The position numbers and the translations under genes are program-made. A stretch of DNA of 38,632 nt. Source: Lachnospiraceae bacterium. Lineage in GTDB: Bacteria; Bacillota; Clostridia; Lachnospirales; Lachnospiraceae. Below are positions 7,864 through 16,210 of this stretch, in pieces. The notes under the pieces were generated by a model that saw only the letters and a list, made by a program, of their open reading frames with translations, was not told the DNA's origin and did no database searches. Numbering within the stretch: the first letter of the stretch is position 1; each line of letters begins with the position of its first letter. The DNA is taken from contig JAFXTJ010000124.1 in assembly GCA_017535945.1 (NCBI GenBank), positions 1 to 38,632 of the forward strand. The letters run 5' to 3'.

Positions 7864-7892
7864 ACTATACAACATAATCTATTAGGATGCAA
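7864..7892 (-). promoter_or_regulatory. Sigma-A-type promoter of topA
   Basis: On the minus strand TTGCAT (7892-7887), a 17-base spacer and TATAGT (7869-7864) form a good sigma-A promoter. The -10 box lies about 30 bases before the topA start codon. Confidence 0.65.
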
Positions 7893-7948
7893 GAGCGATC
7901 ACGGAAATGTCTGACAATTTATGAATTCCGCCGCGTATCATGTTTTTT

Positions 7949-8033
7949 CTGCCGAAATCCGTATTTCTCGCATTTTCAGCAGTATGATCCCGATCTATTC
8001 TGCCGAAATCAGCATTTCATACATTTTCGGCAG
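7949..8033. repeat. Two copies of a 34-bp palindromic intergenic element
   Basis: Copies at 7949-7982 and 8000-8033 each begin CTGCCGAAAT and end CATTTTCGGCAG (the first copy has one changed base, CATTTTCAGCAG), with a differing centre. The arms pair into a hairpin of about ten base pairs. They lie between the end of the large secreted-protein gene and the topA promoter. A third copy is at 16168-16201. The distance between copy starts here is 51 bp. Confidence 0.8.
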
Positions 8034-8072
8034 TACTTTTCCGGGATATTCAATCCTGATTACAGGAACAGG

Positions 8073-8099
8073 AGGCAGCCGCCATACCGGCAGCTGCCT
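8073..8099 (-). terminator. Hairpin downstream of the large secreted-protein gene
   Basis: AGGCAGC and GCTGCCT enclose further pairing (GCC/GGC), giving an 11-bp stem with one U-G pair in minus-strand RNA and a 5-base loop. It lies 62 bp beyond the stop codon of the large gene. The only T-rich run (GTTTTAT) follows it on the plus strand, where no gene ends, so its action as a terminator for the minus-strand gene is uncertain. Confidence 0.35.
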
Positions 8100-8161
8100 G
8101 TTTTATCTCCTTGTTTCAGGTAATCCGTCCTGCGGCTGATGTACTGCTTCAGGCAATCCTC

Positions 8162-11100
8162 TTACGGCAGCAACCCCGAAAGCGATTTCGGCAGGATCAT
8201 AAAGGTTGCCGTCGCCGTGCCGGTAAGGCCCCGGTCATCAACAGGCGTGACCGTGATCGAGCCCTTGCCCAGCTTCGTGTTCTCGAAGCCGGCCGCGGAA
8301 TACATGTAGTCCACCCCGTTCTTCAGGATGCAGGTCTCCGTGCCTTCTTTGATGGATACCTCCACATCCGCCTCCGCCGGTTCGATGTAGCTTCCGGTCC
8401 AGGCCTGGTTCTTCACGGACACTTTGGCCTTGCTCATCGCATAGGAGGCCGTCATGTCATAGGTTCCCCTGATGGTGTATCCATTGAAATACCCCTTGCC
8501 GGCCGCCTCGACACGGATCGTCACGGGTTTCGCGATGCCGGTGTAAGCATAGCTGCCGTCGTCTTTCTTCTCCACCGTAAAGGCGGGGATACAGTCATTG
8601 ACATTGATCTCCTGCCCCTCCGTCACCTCGGCAAAGCCCCACTTTTTCGTCACGGTATCATAGCGCTGCACGATATAGGTATCATCCGGCTCCGTGCAGC
8701 CCGGCAGCTCATCGTAGTAATACCTGAATGGATGCGCTTTATCCGTCGCCGCATAGTAATCCGTGCCGGCGGCAAGTTTCTGCCCGTCCGCGCTGATCGT
8801 GATCCTGCCGTTCTTATAGGCTCCGGTCTTATTGTTCAGACAGGCAAGCGACGGTGCCTCCATCACAGGCTCGCTTCCTTTGTCTGTGATGGTAAAGACA
8901 CGGCTTACGCTCCCGGCGACACTGCCCGTGCCGGTGATCGTCACCGTGGGCGGCATTGCTCCATTGAAAGAGCCGTCCTTCGCATTGTTCTTCCAGGCAA
9001 GCCTGTAATCCGTTCCCTCTTCCAGTTCTTCCGCCCCGCGATAGACGATGGGGTGCGGCTTTACGCCGTTTTTCACATAAACATACGACGGCGTGTTTTC
9101 ATCCGTAAGTCCCTTCGCCGCCCATTCTTTCTCAACACCGGGCGATGCCGCATCGACCCACTTCACCGTGACTGGATCCGCGCCGTCATCCTTCATGGTA
9201 TATTTGTTGATCTTATAGGTCACGATGCGGGTGCCAAGGATGTTGGAATTCATATCAGACTCCAGCAGCATCTTCCCGGTGCCTGCCTTGATGTTTTCGC
9301 TTCCGGGTGCGGGATACGCCTGGAAATGATTCCCCGGAACAAGCGTCAGTTCCTCCATACCGTCCTTTAAGGTCACATGGTAGACCGCCGGATTCACCTG
9401 TGCACCGGTCCAGGTCACATCATCGATCTTCACGGTGGCCTTGCTGATATTGATGTTGTTCTTCACCGTGATCATCCCAGTGACTGTCCTGCCGGCATAG
9501 ACTCCCTTGCCCCCGGCGGTCACCTTGATGATCGTGGGACCCGCCACAGCGATGTTTTTGTGTCCGTCATCGGTTTTCTCCATGATAAAGGCCGGCAGTG
9601 CATCCCCCGGATCCACCCGGTCGCCGGGTTTGATCGTTTTATAACTCCATGTTGTGACCGTATCATAGTGACGAATGAGATACTCCGTCGTGACTGCACT
9701 GCCGCCCGGAATGACCGGCAGAGTCTCATAGGTATAGATGAACGGATTCTCGCTGTCATTGGCATTGTAATAATCCGTGCCGGCTGTCAGGATCTTCCCG
9801 CCCGCCTTGATCGTGATCCTGCTGTTCTTATACAGGCCGGGTTTTGCGGTCTGGTAGGTCAGCTCCGTGGTCTCCATCACGGGCTGTCCGCCTTTATTCA
9901 GGATCGTATAGACCCTGGTCAGTGTCCCGTTCAGGTTCCCCGCGCCAGTGATCGTCACAGTCGGCGGCTTCGCTGCATTATAGGCAAGGGGTAACGTATT
10001 GTTCTTCCAGGAAAGTTTGTAATCAACGCCCTCCTGCAGCAGATCGCTCCCGCGCCTCACTACCGGAAGCGGCTTCACACCGCCCTTGACGAAGTAATAC
10101 TTTGCCTCGGTCGACTCATTCATATCCTTTGCTTCGACCCAGAGCTCCTCTTTGTTAAGATTGCTCTCGTCGATCCAATATACTGTGATATCCGCACCGA
10201 ATGCATATTTCACGATCGTGTACGTCCTGCTCACGCTCCCGGTATAGCCGCCCGCGCCCGTAAAGACCGCCGTGGCCGTACCGGCCTTGATGTTGTTTTT
10301 ATAGGAAACGGTGTAGTCACTCCCCTTGGTGAGGATCGTGTCTCCGGACTTCAGCGTGATACCGTTCGTATCGGAGCCGTCCTCACTGCCCGCTGCGAGG
10401 ATGGGTTCTCCGGTGTAGACGAAACCGCCTGCCGAAGCATCATACAGCGTACTTCCCGTAAGCCCTGCGACGGGGATCGTCACCTGACTCATCGGGATCC
10501 CCGTGATCTCCAGGGTCTTTGTGAGTGTCCCGGTGTAGCTGCCTGTCCCGGTGAAGGTCGCCGTATACTTCCCGACTCCGATCGGGGTGACTGTTTCTTT
10601 CGCCGCATTCGTATAGGTGACCGTATAATCGGTATCCTTTACGAGGGTCTTCTTTTCATCCTTATCATACAGTGTTGCCGTCAGGGCTTTCGCCGTTCCG
10701 TCATAAGCCACCTTTGACGCAGAGGCATCAGCGCTGTACTGCACTTTGGAAAGCGCCGTCCGGGCGATCGTAAACGCCTTGGAGACACTGCCAGTGTAGT
10801 AGCCCCTGCCGGTGTAGACCGCGGTATACCTCCCTGGCTCCTGCGGCGGCATCGTCAGCGTATTCTTCGATGCATCCTGATAGGAAACGGTGTAATCCTT
10901 GTCTTCCCCTGCCTGAAGCGTATAACCATCCGTATAACCCTTTCGGCTCGTATCCTTAAACACCGCAGCCGGTACGACCTGTGCCCCGGTGTAGAGGTAG
11001 GCGGCCTTCACCCCTTCGAGTTTTACGGCCGAGAGCGCTTTGCCGACGATCTTATAGGCTTTCTTCACCGTCCCGGTATAGTAACCCTTACCGGTGTAAA

Positions 11101-14100
11101 CTGCATTGTAGGAGCCTATCATGGCGGGCTCGCATTCCTTACCGGACGCATCCGTGTAGACGATGTCGTAGTCCGTGACCGGTATCAAAACCTTACCGTC
11201 GGACTTATCCGTGAGCTTCACACCCGTCTGCTTCCTTACGCTCCCTGTAAAGTCAAGGGAAGCCTCGAACCCGTCCATCTTCACGGCAGAGAGCGCCGTG
11301 CCGGTGATCTTAAACGTCTTCGTCACCATGCCGGCAAAATCATTTTTGCCGAATACATAGACCGTTGCCGTTCCGATCTCTTTGTTATCCGCGTAGAACA
11401 GTGCATAATTCTCCGGCGCTACCGGCTTTCCTTTGCAGGTGATGCTCCATTCAAAATCCCCGGTTCCGTTTGCCTTTTGGGCCCGTACCTCTTTTGATGC
11501 GTTCACGGGATCGGCAAGGACAATGTTTTTCCCTGTATACTTTTGCGCGGGAATCGCCGCAAACGTCGCTGCCGTGATCAGCGTACGGTTCTGCACCACA
11601 TTGACCTTGATATCCTTTACGCCCGAGTAATTCCCGATACCTGTCGCCCGGATCGTCCCGGAAGTGGTCACCGACTCCTTGTCGAGCGTATAATCCGTGC
11701 CTTTTTTCAGGATGACCGTTTTCCCGTCAATGTCACACTTCAGCACCGGAGTGATCCTGATCGCATTTCCCGTATAAGCAACCGTGATATGCGCATTCAT
11801 CCTGTTGGCGTTCACATGCTCATCGGCATCCGTATAAACCTCCGACATGGATATCGGATCAATGGTGAATGCAGCCGATACACTGTCCTTGAAGTTTCCC
11901 TTGCCCTTTACCGTGATCGTTGGTGCGATGGATTTCCCGTTCTTCACGCTCTCCGGATTCCCGGCATTCGTATTGTTCGAATAACTGACCGTATAATCAT
12001 CCGGTGACAGCCTGTTATTGACAGAACCGTAGTATACCTCCGGTTCGGGTTTCTGTGCCTTACCGTTGTATTTCAGCGCAGGGATCGGCCGCAGGAATAT
12101 GGTCCCGGGGGCGATCGAGGTAACACCGGCCTTTGCCGTGAAATCGGCTGTCTCTCCATGCTCCGTTTCAAGACTGATGGTGAGCGCGGCAGTCCCTTCC
12201 GTTAGCTGTTCCTTGTCAGGAATGACCGTAAACGAAATGCTTTTTCCGCTTTGGAGTTCTATTTCTTCCGTCGGCAGACCGGTAACGGTGAACTTATCCG
12301 TATCCCCCGATACTTCGGGGACTTTGAGCACCTGTTTCATATCTCCCGGATTGGAAACGGTAACCGTTGCAGACGTGTAGTTCTCGCCTTCAAATATCTC
12401 CCCGAAATCGACCGTCTGCGGAGTGACCGAAATCTGATAGGTCGGTTCCGTTATCTCACATGTGGCTGTGATCGCCTTTGTATCGCCCGTATCGGCGGTG
12501 ATGGTGATGACACGCTCATAAGTGCCCACAGACAGGCCGTATTGGGGAATGATCTTCAATACGATCGTCTCTCCGGGCTGCGCACTGTACTTGTTGCCGA
12601 CACTTTCAACATGGAAATCCGAAACCGTAACAGAGAAATCAAGATCCGTATCCCCCGTATTGGTCACAGTAACCGTGGCGGCCATTTCCTCCGGAAACTG
12701 GTGTACTGACGGATCATACTGTCCTTCATAGACCGGATCGAACCGGATCGTTGTTTTATCAACCGTAAAGGATGCATTCCCGGCTGCCGAGGATGATCCG
12801 ATACGCACGGAGGAGGCCGGCTTGTCTTCGGTCTGCATGACCGTATAGAAGGTATCGCTGTTCCGGGTATACTGCGCGATGTGCCCTCCTGCGGGAGAAA
12901 GGATCGAAATGCCTTCTCCCATATCAGGCACTGACTTAAAGCACACGGCAACGTTCCCCGAACTGTTTGAAGCCTTTAACGAGGCGCCGGCACTTATGGA
13001 GAACTGATCTGCTGCAAGTCGGGAGCCCGCGATATGCACGTAAGCATCGCCGCCGATCGTCACTTCGGGGACATACCGGATACCGCCAACCCCGCTTCCT
13101 TGAATACCGAATACATCCGTTCTGCCGCCGGTCGCCGTAAATTTGCTTCCCGCCACGATATTGCTTCCGTACCGGAGCACACCGCCTGTGACCTCCGCTT
13201 CATCGACTTCCATCAGACCGTAGTACAGATCGCTGTTATCCCCGGTGAAACTTCCTCCGGTCACCATGATCTTTCCGTTCCACATACTGACCGTTTTCTT
13301 TGTATGGATATCACCGCCCTCTACCTTGAGCGTGATCTTTGCAGACTGCCAGCTCGAAGGCATATCGGTGTCGAATGTCAGTTTACCGTCATCACTTCCC
13401 TTAAAGCGCAACTCTACGGGAACAGCTGCTCCGAATCCCTTGGCAGGCGGAGTGACCGTAATATCGTCTCCCTCTTCAAGTTCAACTTCCGTATCATCGA
13501 CCAGTCTGTACAGATCCGCATTCTCCGAAAGCGTCTTAAGTTCCGTGGCGGAGTACGTACCGGCCAGTCCAGCTTTCTCAATAAAGTATGCCTTCGATGT
13601 ACCGGTTGTACCGTCCGCATAAGCAAATGTGATCGTTGCGTTCGAATATCTCTCCGTTTCTTCATGACCGATCGTCACACTGATATCCGCCGTCTTACCG
13701 GGATATATAAACTGATCCTCAGGCCAGTCAAAAAGGTTCTTTGTTGTGCTGTTATCCGTTATGTCCGTTATCTTGAATCTGACATTTCCCGTATTTTTGA
13801 TCCGGAAGGACGATGCCCATGTTGCGTCTGTACCGTCCGCGCCATATCGGATGGGCAGCGGGAGCGGATAGGCCTGGGGATTCTCATGGGTATATCCATG
13901 CCGCGTGAGAAACTCCGCAGACGCAGCTGCTTCAATTACTTCAAATTTCGCCGTAAGAGAGAGCGTGAACCCTTCGACGGTCTGAATGGAGATCTCCTCA
14001 TCATGTTCCCCGACCGCCAGGTTCAATTTGGGAGCGATCTCAAACTCCATGCTCTCACCCACCGCGATCGTCCTGTCTTCCGGCATCGTGACGGTATAGT

Positions 14101-14923
14101 TCGTCGCCGTCGCGTTCTTAAATGTGAGCGCACAAAGTCCGGTATTCTTTATCGTTACGGTTTCCGGCTCCAGCATGGTTTCATCATAGCCGTCGCCGAG
14201 TTCATCAAATTCGACGACGGCCGCTTCAGGATTGCCCTCCGTGGCGTGGTCTGTGAATTCCGCCTTTGCATCGCTTGAGGTAATACGAACAGACAATGCG
14301 ATCGTCTTTTCAATGCCATCCGTGTCACGGAAAGTCATGATGTCTTCATATGTCCCGGCGGCAAGTCCCGACTTAGCCTTCACATGGTATGTATAAGATG
14401 CTCCGCTTACCAGGATCGGGTATTCCTCTTCAACGGTTTCAAAATACTCCGAGGTGATCCCGGAGATCCTGATCGCAAACGGACTTCGGTTCGTGAGCGT
14501 GACTTCCTTTGTTTCCGTAGGTGTAACAAATTGTTTGAGATCCGAAAAGACAAGCGGTCCTGCCGGTGCCAGATCCACGATATGGGAGCCTGCCGAATAA
14601 GTCTTTCGGATAAATACCTCTTTTGCGCTGCCTGTGCCGTCGGATATGTATTTACCCTTATTCCACCAGAATAAATCCTGTTCGTTTTCTCCGTACTTTT
14701 CCGCTACTGTTCCGCCCTCGGGAACACTGATCCCAAGGCCGCCATCTATCGTGAGAGCCTCAACAAACAGCGCATCCTTGCTATCCGGCGCATGGACATA
14801 AATCGCACCGTCGTTTACCGCTATACTGACATCTTCCGAGCGGACAGGGCCGTAGGAACAAAGAACGCCGCCGTTTACATTGATTGTGCAAGCTTTATCC
14901 TGGGGAGTTGACTGCGTCGGCAT
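8162..14923 (-). CDS. Giant secreted repeat protein, downstream part after a frameshift
   Basis: This 2,253-codon frame is the main part of a very large extracellular protein whose N-terminus lies in the overlapping upstream frame (14875-16038). Its own first ATG has no ribosome binding site and the product has no signal peptide, so it is best read as the continuation of that gene. Residues about 70-420 contain Ig-like beta domains with the pattern 'tNtG...l.i' of choice-of-anchor/ASPM-SPD2-Hydin type. Residues about 540-640 are glycine-rich and helix-like (VTGGSFTG, VTGGVLRYGSN). From about residue 950 to the end there are repeated MBG-like domains with the pattern YTG...DYTVSYxN...AGTATVTITGKGNYxGTVTKTFTI. 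The last two modules of about 335 residues are copies of each other. No LPXTG, SLH or other anchor is seen at the C-terminus (KSLSGLLP), so it may be released or held non-covalently. An adhesin or surface-layer role is an inference. Confidence 0.85.
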   Translation of the reverse strand: MPTQSTPQDKACTINVNGGVLCSYGPVRSEDVSIAVNDGAIYVHAPDSKDALFVEALTIDGGLGISVPEGGTVAEKYGENEQDLFWWNKGKYISDGTGSAKEVFIRKTYSAGSHIVDLAPAGPLVFSDLKQFVTPTETKEVTLTNRSPFAIRISGITSEYFETVEEEYPILVSGASYTYHVKAKSGLAAGTYEDIMTFRDTDGIEKTIALSVRITSSDAKAEFTDHATEGNPEAAVVEFDELGDGYDETMLEPETVTIKNTGLCALTFKNATATNYTVTMPEDRTIAVGESMEFEIAPKLNLAVGEHDEEISIQTVEGFTLSLTAKFEVIEAAASAEFLTRHGYTHENPQAYPLPLPIRYGADGTDATWASSFRIKNTGNVRFKITDITDNSTTKNLFDWPEDQFIYPGKTADISVTIGHEETERYSNATITFAYADGTTGTSKAYFIEKAGLAGTYSATELKTLSENADLYRLVDDTEVELEEGDDITVTPPAKGFGAAVPVELRFKGSDDGKLTFDTDMPSSWQSAKITLKVEGGDIHTKKTVSMWNGKIMVTGGSFTGDNSDLYYGLMEVDEAEVTGGVLRYGSNIVAGSKFTATGGRTDVFGIQGSGVGGIRYVPEVTIGGDAYVHIAGSRLAADQFSISAGASLKASNSSGNVAVCFKSVPDMGEGISILSPAGGHIAQYTRNSDTFYTVMQTEDKPASSVRIGSSSAAGNASFTVDKTTIRFDPVYEGQYDPSVHQFPEEMAATVTVTNTGDTDLDFSVTVSDFHVESVGNKYSAQPGETIVLKIIPQYGLSVGTYERVITITADTGDTKAITATCEITEPTYQISVTPQTVDFGEIFEGENYTSATVTVSNPGDMKQVLKVPEVSGDTDKFTVTGLPTEEIELQSGKSISFTVIPDKEQLTEGTAALTISLETEHGETADFTAKAGVTSIAPGTIFLRPIPALKYNGKAQKPEPEVYYGSVNNRLSPDDYTVSYSNNTNAGNPESVKNGKSIAPTITVKGKGNFKDSVSAAFTIDPISMSEVYTDADEHVNANRMNAHITVAYTGNAIRITPVLKCDIDGKTVILKKGTDYTLDKESVTTSGTIRATGIGNYSGVKDIKVNVVQNRTLITAATFAAIPAQKYTGKNIVLADPVNASKEVRAQKANGTGDFEWSITCKGKPVAPENYALFYADNKEIGTATVYVFGKNDFAGMVTKTFKITGTALSAVKMDGFEASLDFTGSVRKQTGVKLTDKSDGKVLIPVTDYDIVYTDASGKECEPAMIGSYNAVYTGKGYYTGTVKKAYKIVGKALSAVKLEGVKAAYLYTGAQVVPAAVFKDTSRKGYTDGYTLQAGEDKDYTVSYQDASKNTLTMPPQEPGRYTAVYTGRGYYTGSVSKAFTIARTALSKVQYSADASASKVAYDGTAKALTATLYDKDEKKTLVKDTDYTVTYTNAAKETVTPIGVGKYTATFTGTGSYTGTLTKTLEITGIPMSQVTIPVAGLTGSTLYDASAGGFVYTGEPILAAGSEDGSDTNGITLKSGDTILTKGSDYTVSYKNNIKAGTATAVFTGAGGYTGSVSRTYTIVKYAFGADITVYWIDESNLNKEELWVEAKDMNESTEAKYYFVKGGVKPLPVVRRGSDLLQEGVDYKLSWKNNTLPLAYNAAKPPTVTITGAGNLNGTLTRVYTILNKGGQPVMETTELTYQTAKPGLYKNSRITIKAGGKILTAGTDYYNANDSENPFIYTYETLPVIPGGSAVTTEYLIRHYDTVTTWSYKTIKPGDRVDPGDALPAFIMEKTDDGHKNIAVAGPTIIKVTAGGKGVYAGRTVTGMITVKNNINISKATVKIDDVTWTGAQVNPAVYHVTLKDGMEELTLVPGNHFQAYPAPGSENIKAGTGKMLLESDMNSNILGTRIVTYKINKYTMKDDGADPVTVKWVDAASPGVEKEWAAKGLTDENTPSYVYVKNGVKPHPIVYRGAEELEEGTDYRLAWKNNAKDGSFNGAMPPTVTITGTGSVAGSVSRVFTITDKGSEPVMEAPSLACLNNKTGAYKNGRITISADGQKLAAGTDYYAATDKAHPFRYYYDELPGCTEPDDTYIVQRYDTVTKKWGFAEVTEGQEINVNDCIPAFTVEKKDDGSYAYTGIAKPVTIRVEAAGKGYFNGYTIRGTYDMTASYAMSKAKVSVKNQAWTGSYIEPAEADVEVSIKEGTETCILKNGVDYMYSAAGFENTKLGKGSITVTPVDDRGLTGTATATFMILPKSLSGLLP

Positions 14924-16038
14924 CCGCTGTCGAGTCTGTACTCGCCGCCGGTGATATTCAATTCACACGGCTTTTTTGTATTCAGGATATTTCCTCGTAC
15001 GATTCCGCCCTCAATATTGATCGTGCTCAGCTGCGCGTTCCCGAATGTCATACTGCCGCTTCCGGAAAGGGTAAGGGCTGCATCCGTCCCGATGCTGTTG
15101 CAGATCAGTCTGTCCGTATCCTCGATGCTTTCACCTGCATCGAGCGAGATCGTCGTATCTCCTGTCAGATACCAGGTGTCCGCATTCTGTATGTTTTCAT
15201 CCTCGAGATCGGAAAGTTCATAATTCCCCATCAGGCCGACCGCAAGATCAAATGGCACGTATACGCTGGACATTCCCTGCTGATCCGGATCCGTCTTGTA
15301 ATAAACAGTGATATGGTTTCGTTTCGAATAGAATCCGGAGCCTATCTTCTTGATGCCGCTTCTCAGGATGATAGAGATCTCTTTCGACTGTCCGGCTGAG
15401 AGCTCTTCATCCAGGATGGTATCGTTGCTCGTTGATCCCCCTGTCATAGCTTCGGTCACGGCGATGATTTTGGGGAAATACAAGGTGTTTTGAGACACAT
15501 TCCTGATCATAAACGAAAAAACCTGCACGTCAGGAAATTCGCCGATTTTATAAGAATCCTTTAGAACTGATTCGCAATTCTTCAGATCATTTGTATCTTC
15601 GCAATAGTCAAGCAGATGACCTTCGTTATCGCTAAACTCAAACAGATCAGCCGGGGCATAGAGTCTTTCCGGCTCGTTCGCATCACGGGCCGTCGACAGT
15701 TCGGGAGCGGAGGTTTCTTCAGCTGACGGGAGTTCGTCAGTTTCCGGAAATACTTCGGCCTCAGGGAGATCTTCGGTTTCCGGAAGTTCTTCGATCTCAG
15801 GGAGTTCTTCGGCTTCCGGAATTTCTTCGACTTCGGGGATCTCCCCTCGGAGGATCTCTTCCGAATCAGAACCTATGATAGAACCGTTATCGTCTGTCAC
15901 GATCCTGCCGGGATCAGCACTTTGCACCACTCTTTCGCTCTCCGCCGCATGGGACGTGAGGTTCGGAGTCAGCGCTCCCGCGATCATGGCTGCCGTGGTG
16001 ACCCACGCGATCAGACGTCTTCCGGTAAGCTTTCTCAT
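14875..16038 (-). CDS. Giant secreted repeat protein, N-terminal part with signal peptide
   Basis: The frame starts at the ATG at 16038 (MRKLTGRRLIAWVTTAAM), with an ideal AAAGGAGGAATACC ribosome binding site; the open frame further upstream has no support. Residues 1 to about 31 form a signal peptide with a likely cleavage after SHAA. Residues about 60-120 are an acidic Pro/Glu-rich stretch of near 5-7-residue repeats (EIPEVEE, ELPEIEE and similar), probably a stalk. After that come Ig-like and helix-like beta regions ending in LNITGGEYRLDS. There the frame loses register and runs to a stop at 14875, while homologous-looking sequence (ACTINVNGGVL) continues in the frame of the downstream entry. 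The total span 16038 to 8162 is one base short of a multiple of three, so a single missing base would explain the break. The corrected protein would be about 2,625 residues. Confidence 0.85.
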   Translation of the reverse strand: MRKLTGRRLIAWVTTAAMIAGALTPNLTSHAAESERVVQSADPGRIVTDDNGSIIGSDSEEILRGEIPEVEEIPEAEELPEIEELPETEDLPEAEVFPETDELPSAEETSAPELSTARDANEPERLYAPADLFEFSDNEGHLLDYCEDTNDLKNCESVLKDSYKIGEFPDVQVFSFMIRNVSQNTLYFPKIIAVTEAMTGGSTSNDTILDEELSAGQSKEISIILRSGIKKIGSGFYSKRNHITVYYKTDPDQQGMSSVYVPFDLAVGLMGNYELSDLEDENIQNADTWYLTGDTTISLDAGESIEDTDRLICNSIGTDAALTLSGSGSMTFGNAQLSTINIEGGIVRGNILNTKKPCELNITGGEYRLDSGCRRSQLPRIKLAQSM

Positions 16039-16089
16039 GGTATTCCTCCTTTGTTCCGGCACATTACAGATATTGCCGCATATCACCTT

Positions 16090-16127
16090 ATCATATCCCC
16101 GCATGGGGCACTACCGCCAAAAGTAGG
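16090..16127 (-). promoter_or_regulatory. Inverted repeats and possible promoter of the giant protein gene
   Basis: On the plus strand CTACCGCCAAAAGTAG (16111-16126) has 4-bp inverted arms and CCCCGCATGGGG (16097-16108) is a perfect palindrome at its arms. On the minus strand TATGAT (16095-16090) could be a -10 box, but the best upstream match TTGGCG is 19 bases away, which is long. The poor -35 spacing together with palindromes is what one expects at an activator-controlled promoter. No regulator was identified. Confidence 0.3.
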
Positions 16128-16167
16128 TATTTTCGTCACAAAAATGTCAGATGATCATATTTTCGGC

Positions 16168-16201
16168 CTGCCGATATTCGCCCTCCGGCCATTTTCGGCA
16201 G
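16168..16201. repeat. Third copy of the 34-bp palindromic intergenic element
   Basis: It starts CTGCCGATAT and ends CATTTTCGGCAG, exactly 34 bp like the copies at 7949 and 8000, with an unrelated centre. It is enclosed by ATCATA (about 16154) and TATGAT (16202-16207), which extends the pairing. It sits 9 bp beyond the stop codon of the glycosyltransferase gene and could act as its transcript end. Confidence 0.75.
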
Positions 16202-16210
16202 TATGATATC

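Noticed and set aside
8111-9370. 419-codon plus-strand frame and similar long plus-strand frames through 9377-14278
   Set aside because: They are antisense to the giant gene, show no domain or start signal, and follow from its repetitive codon pattern.
14875-14923. Programmed -1 frameshifting in the giant gene
   Set aside because: I saw no slippery heptamer or downstream pseudoknot in the overlap; a mutation or base-call error is simpler.
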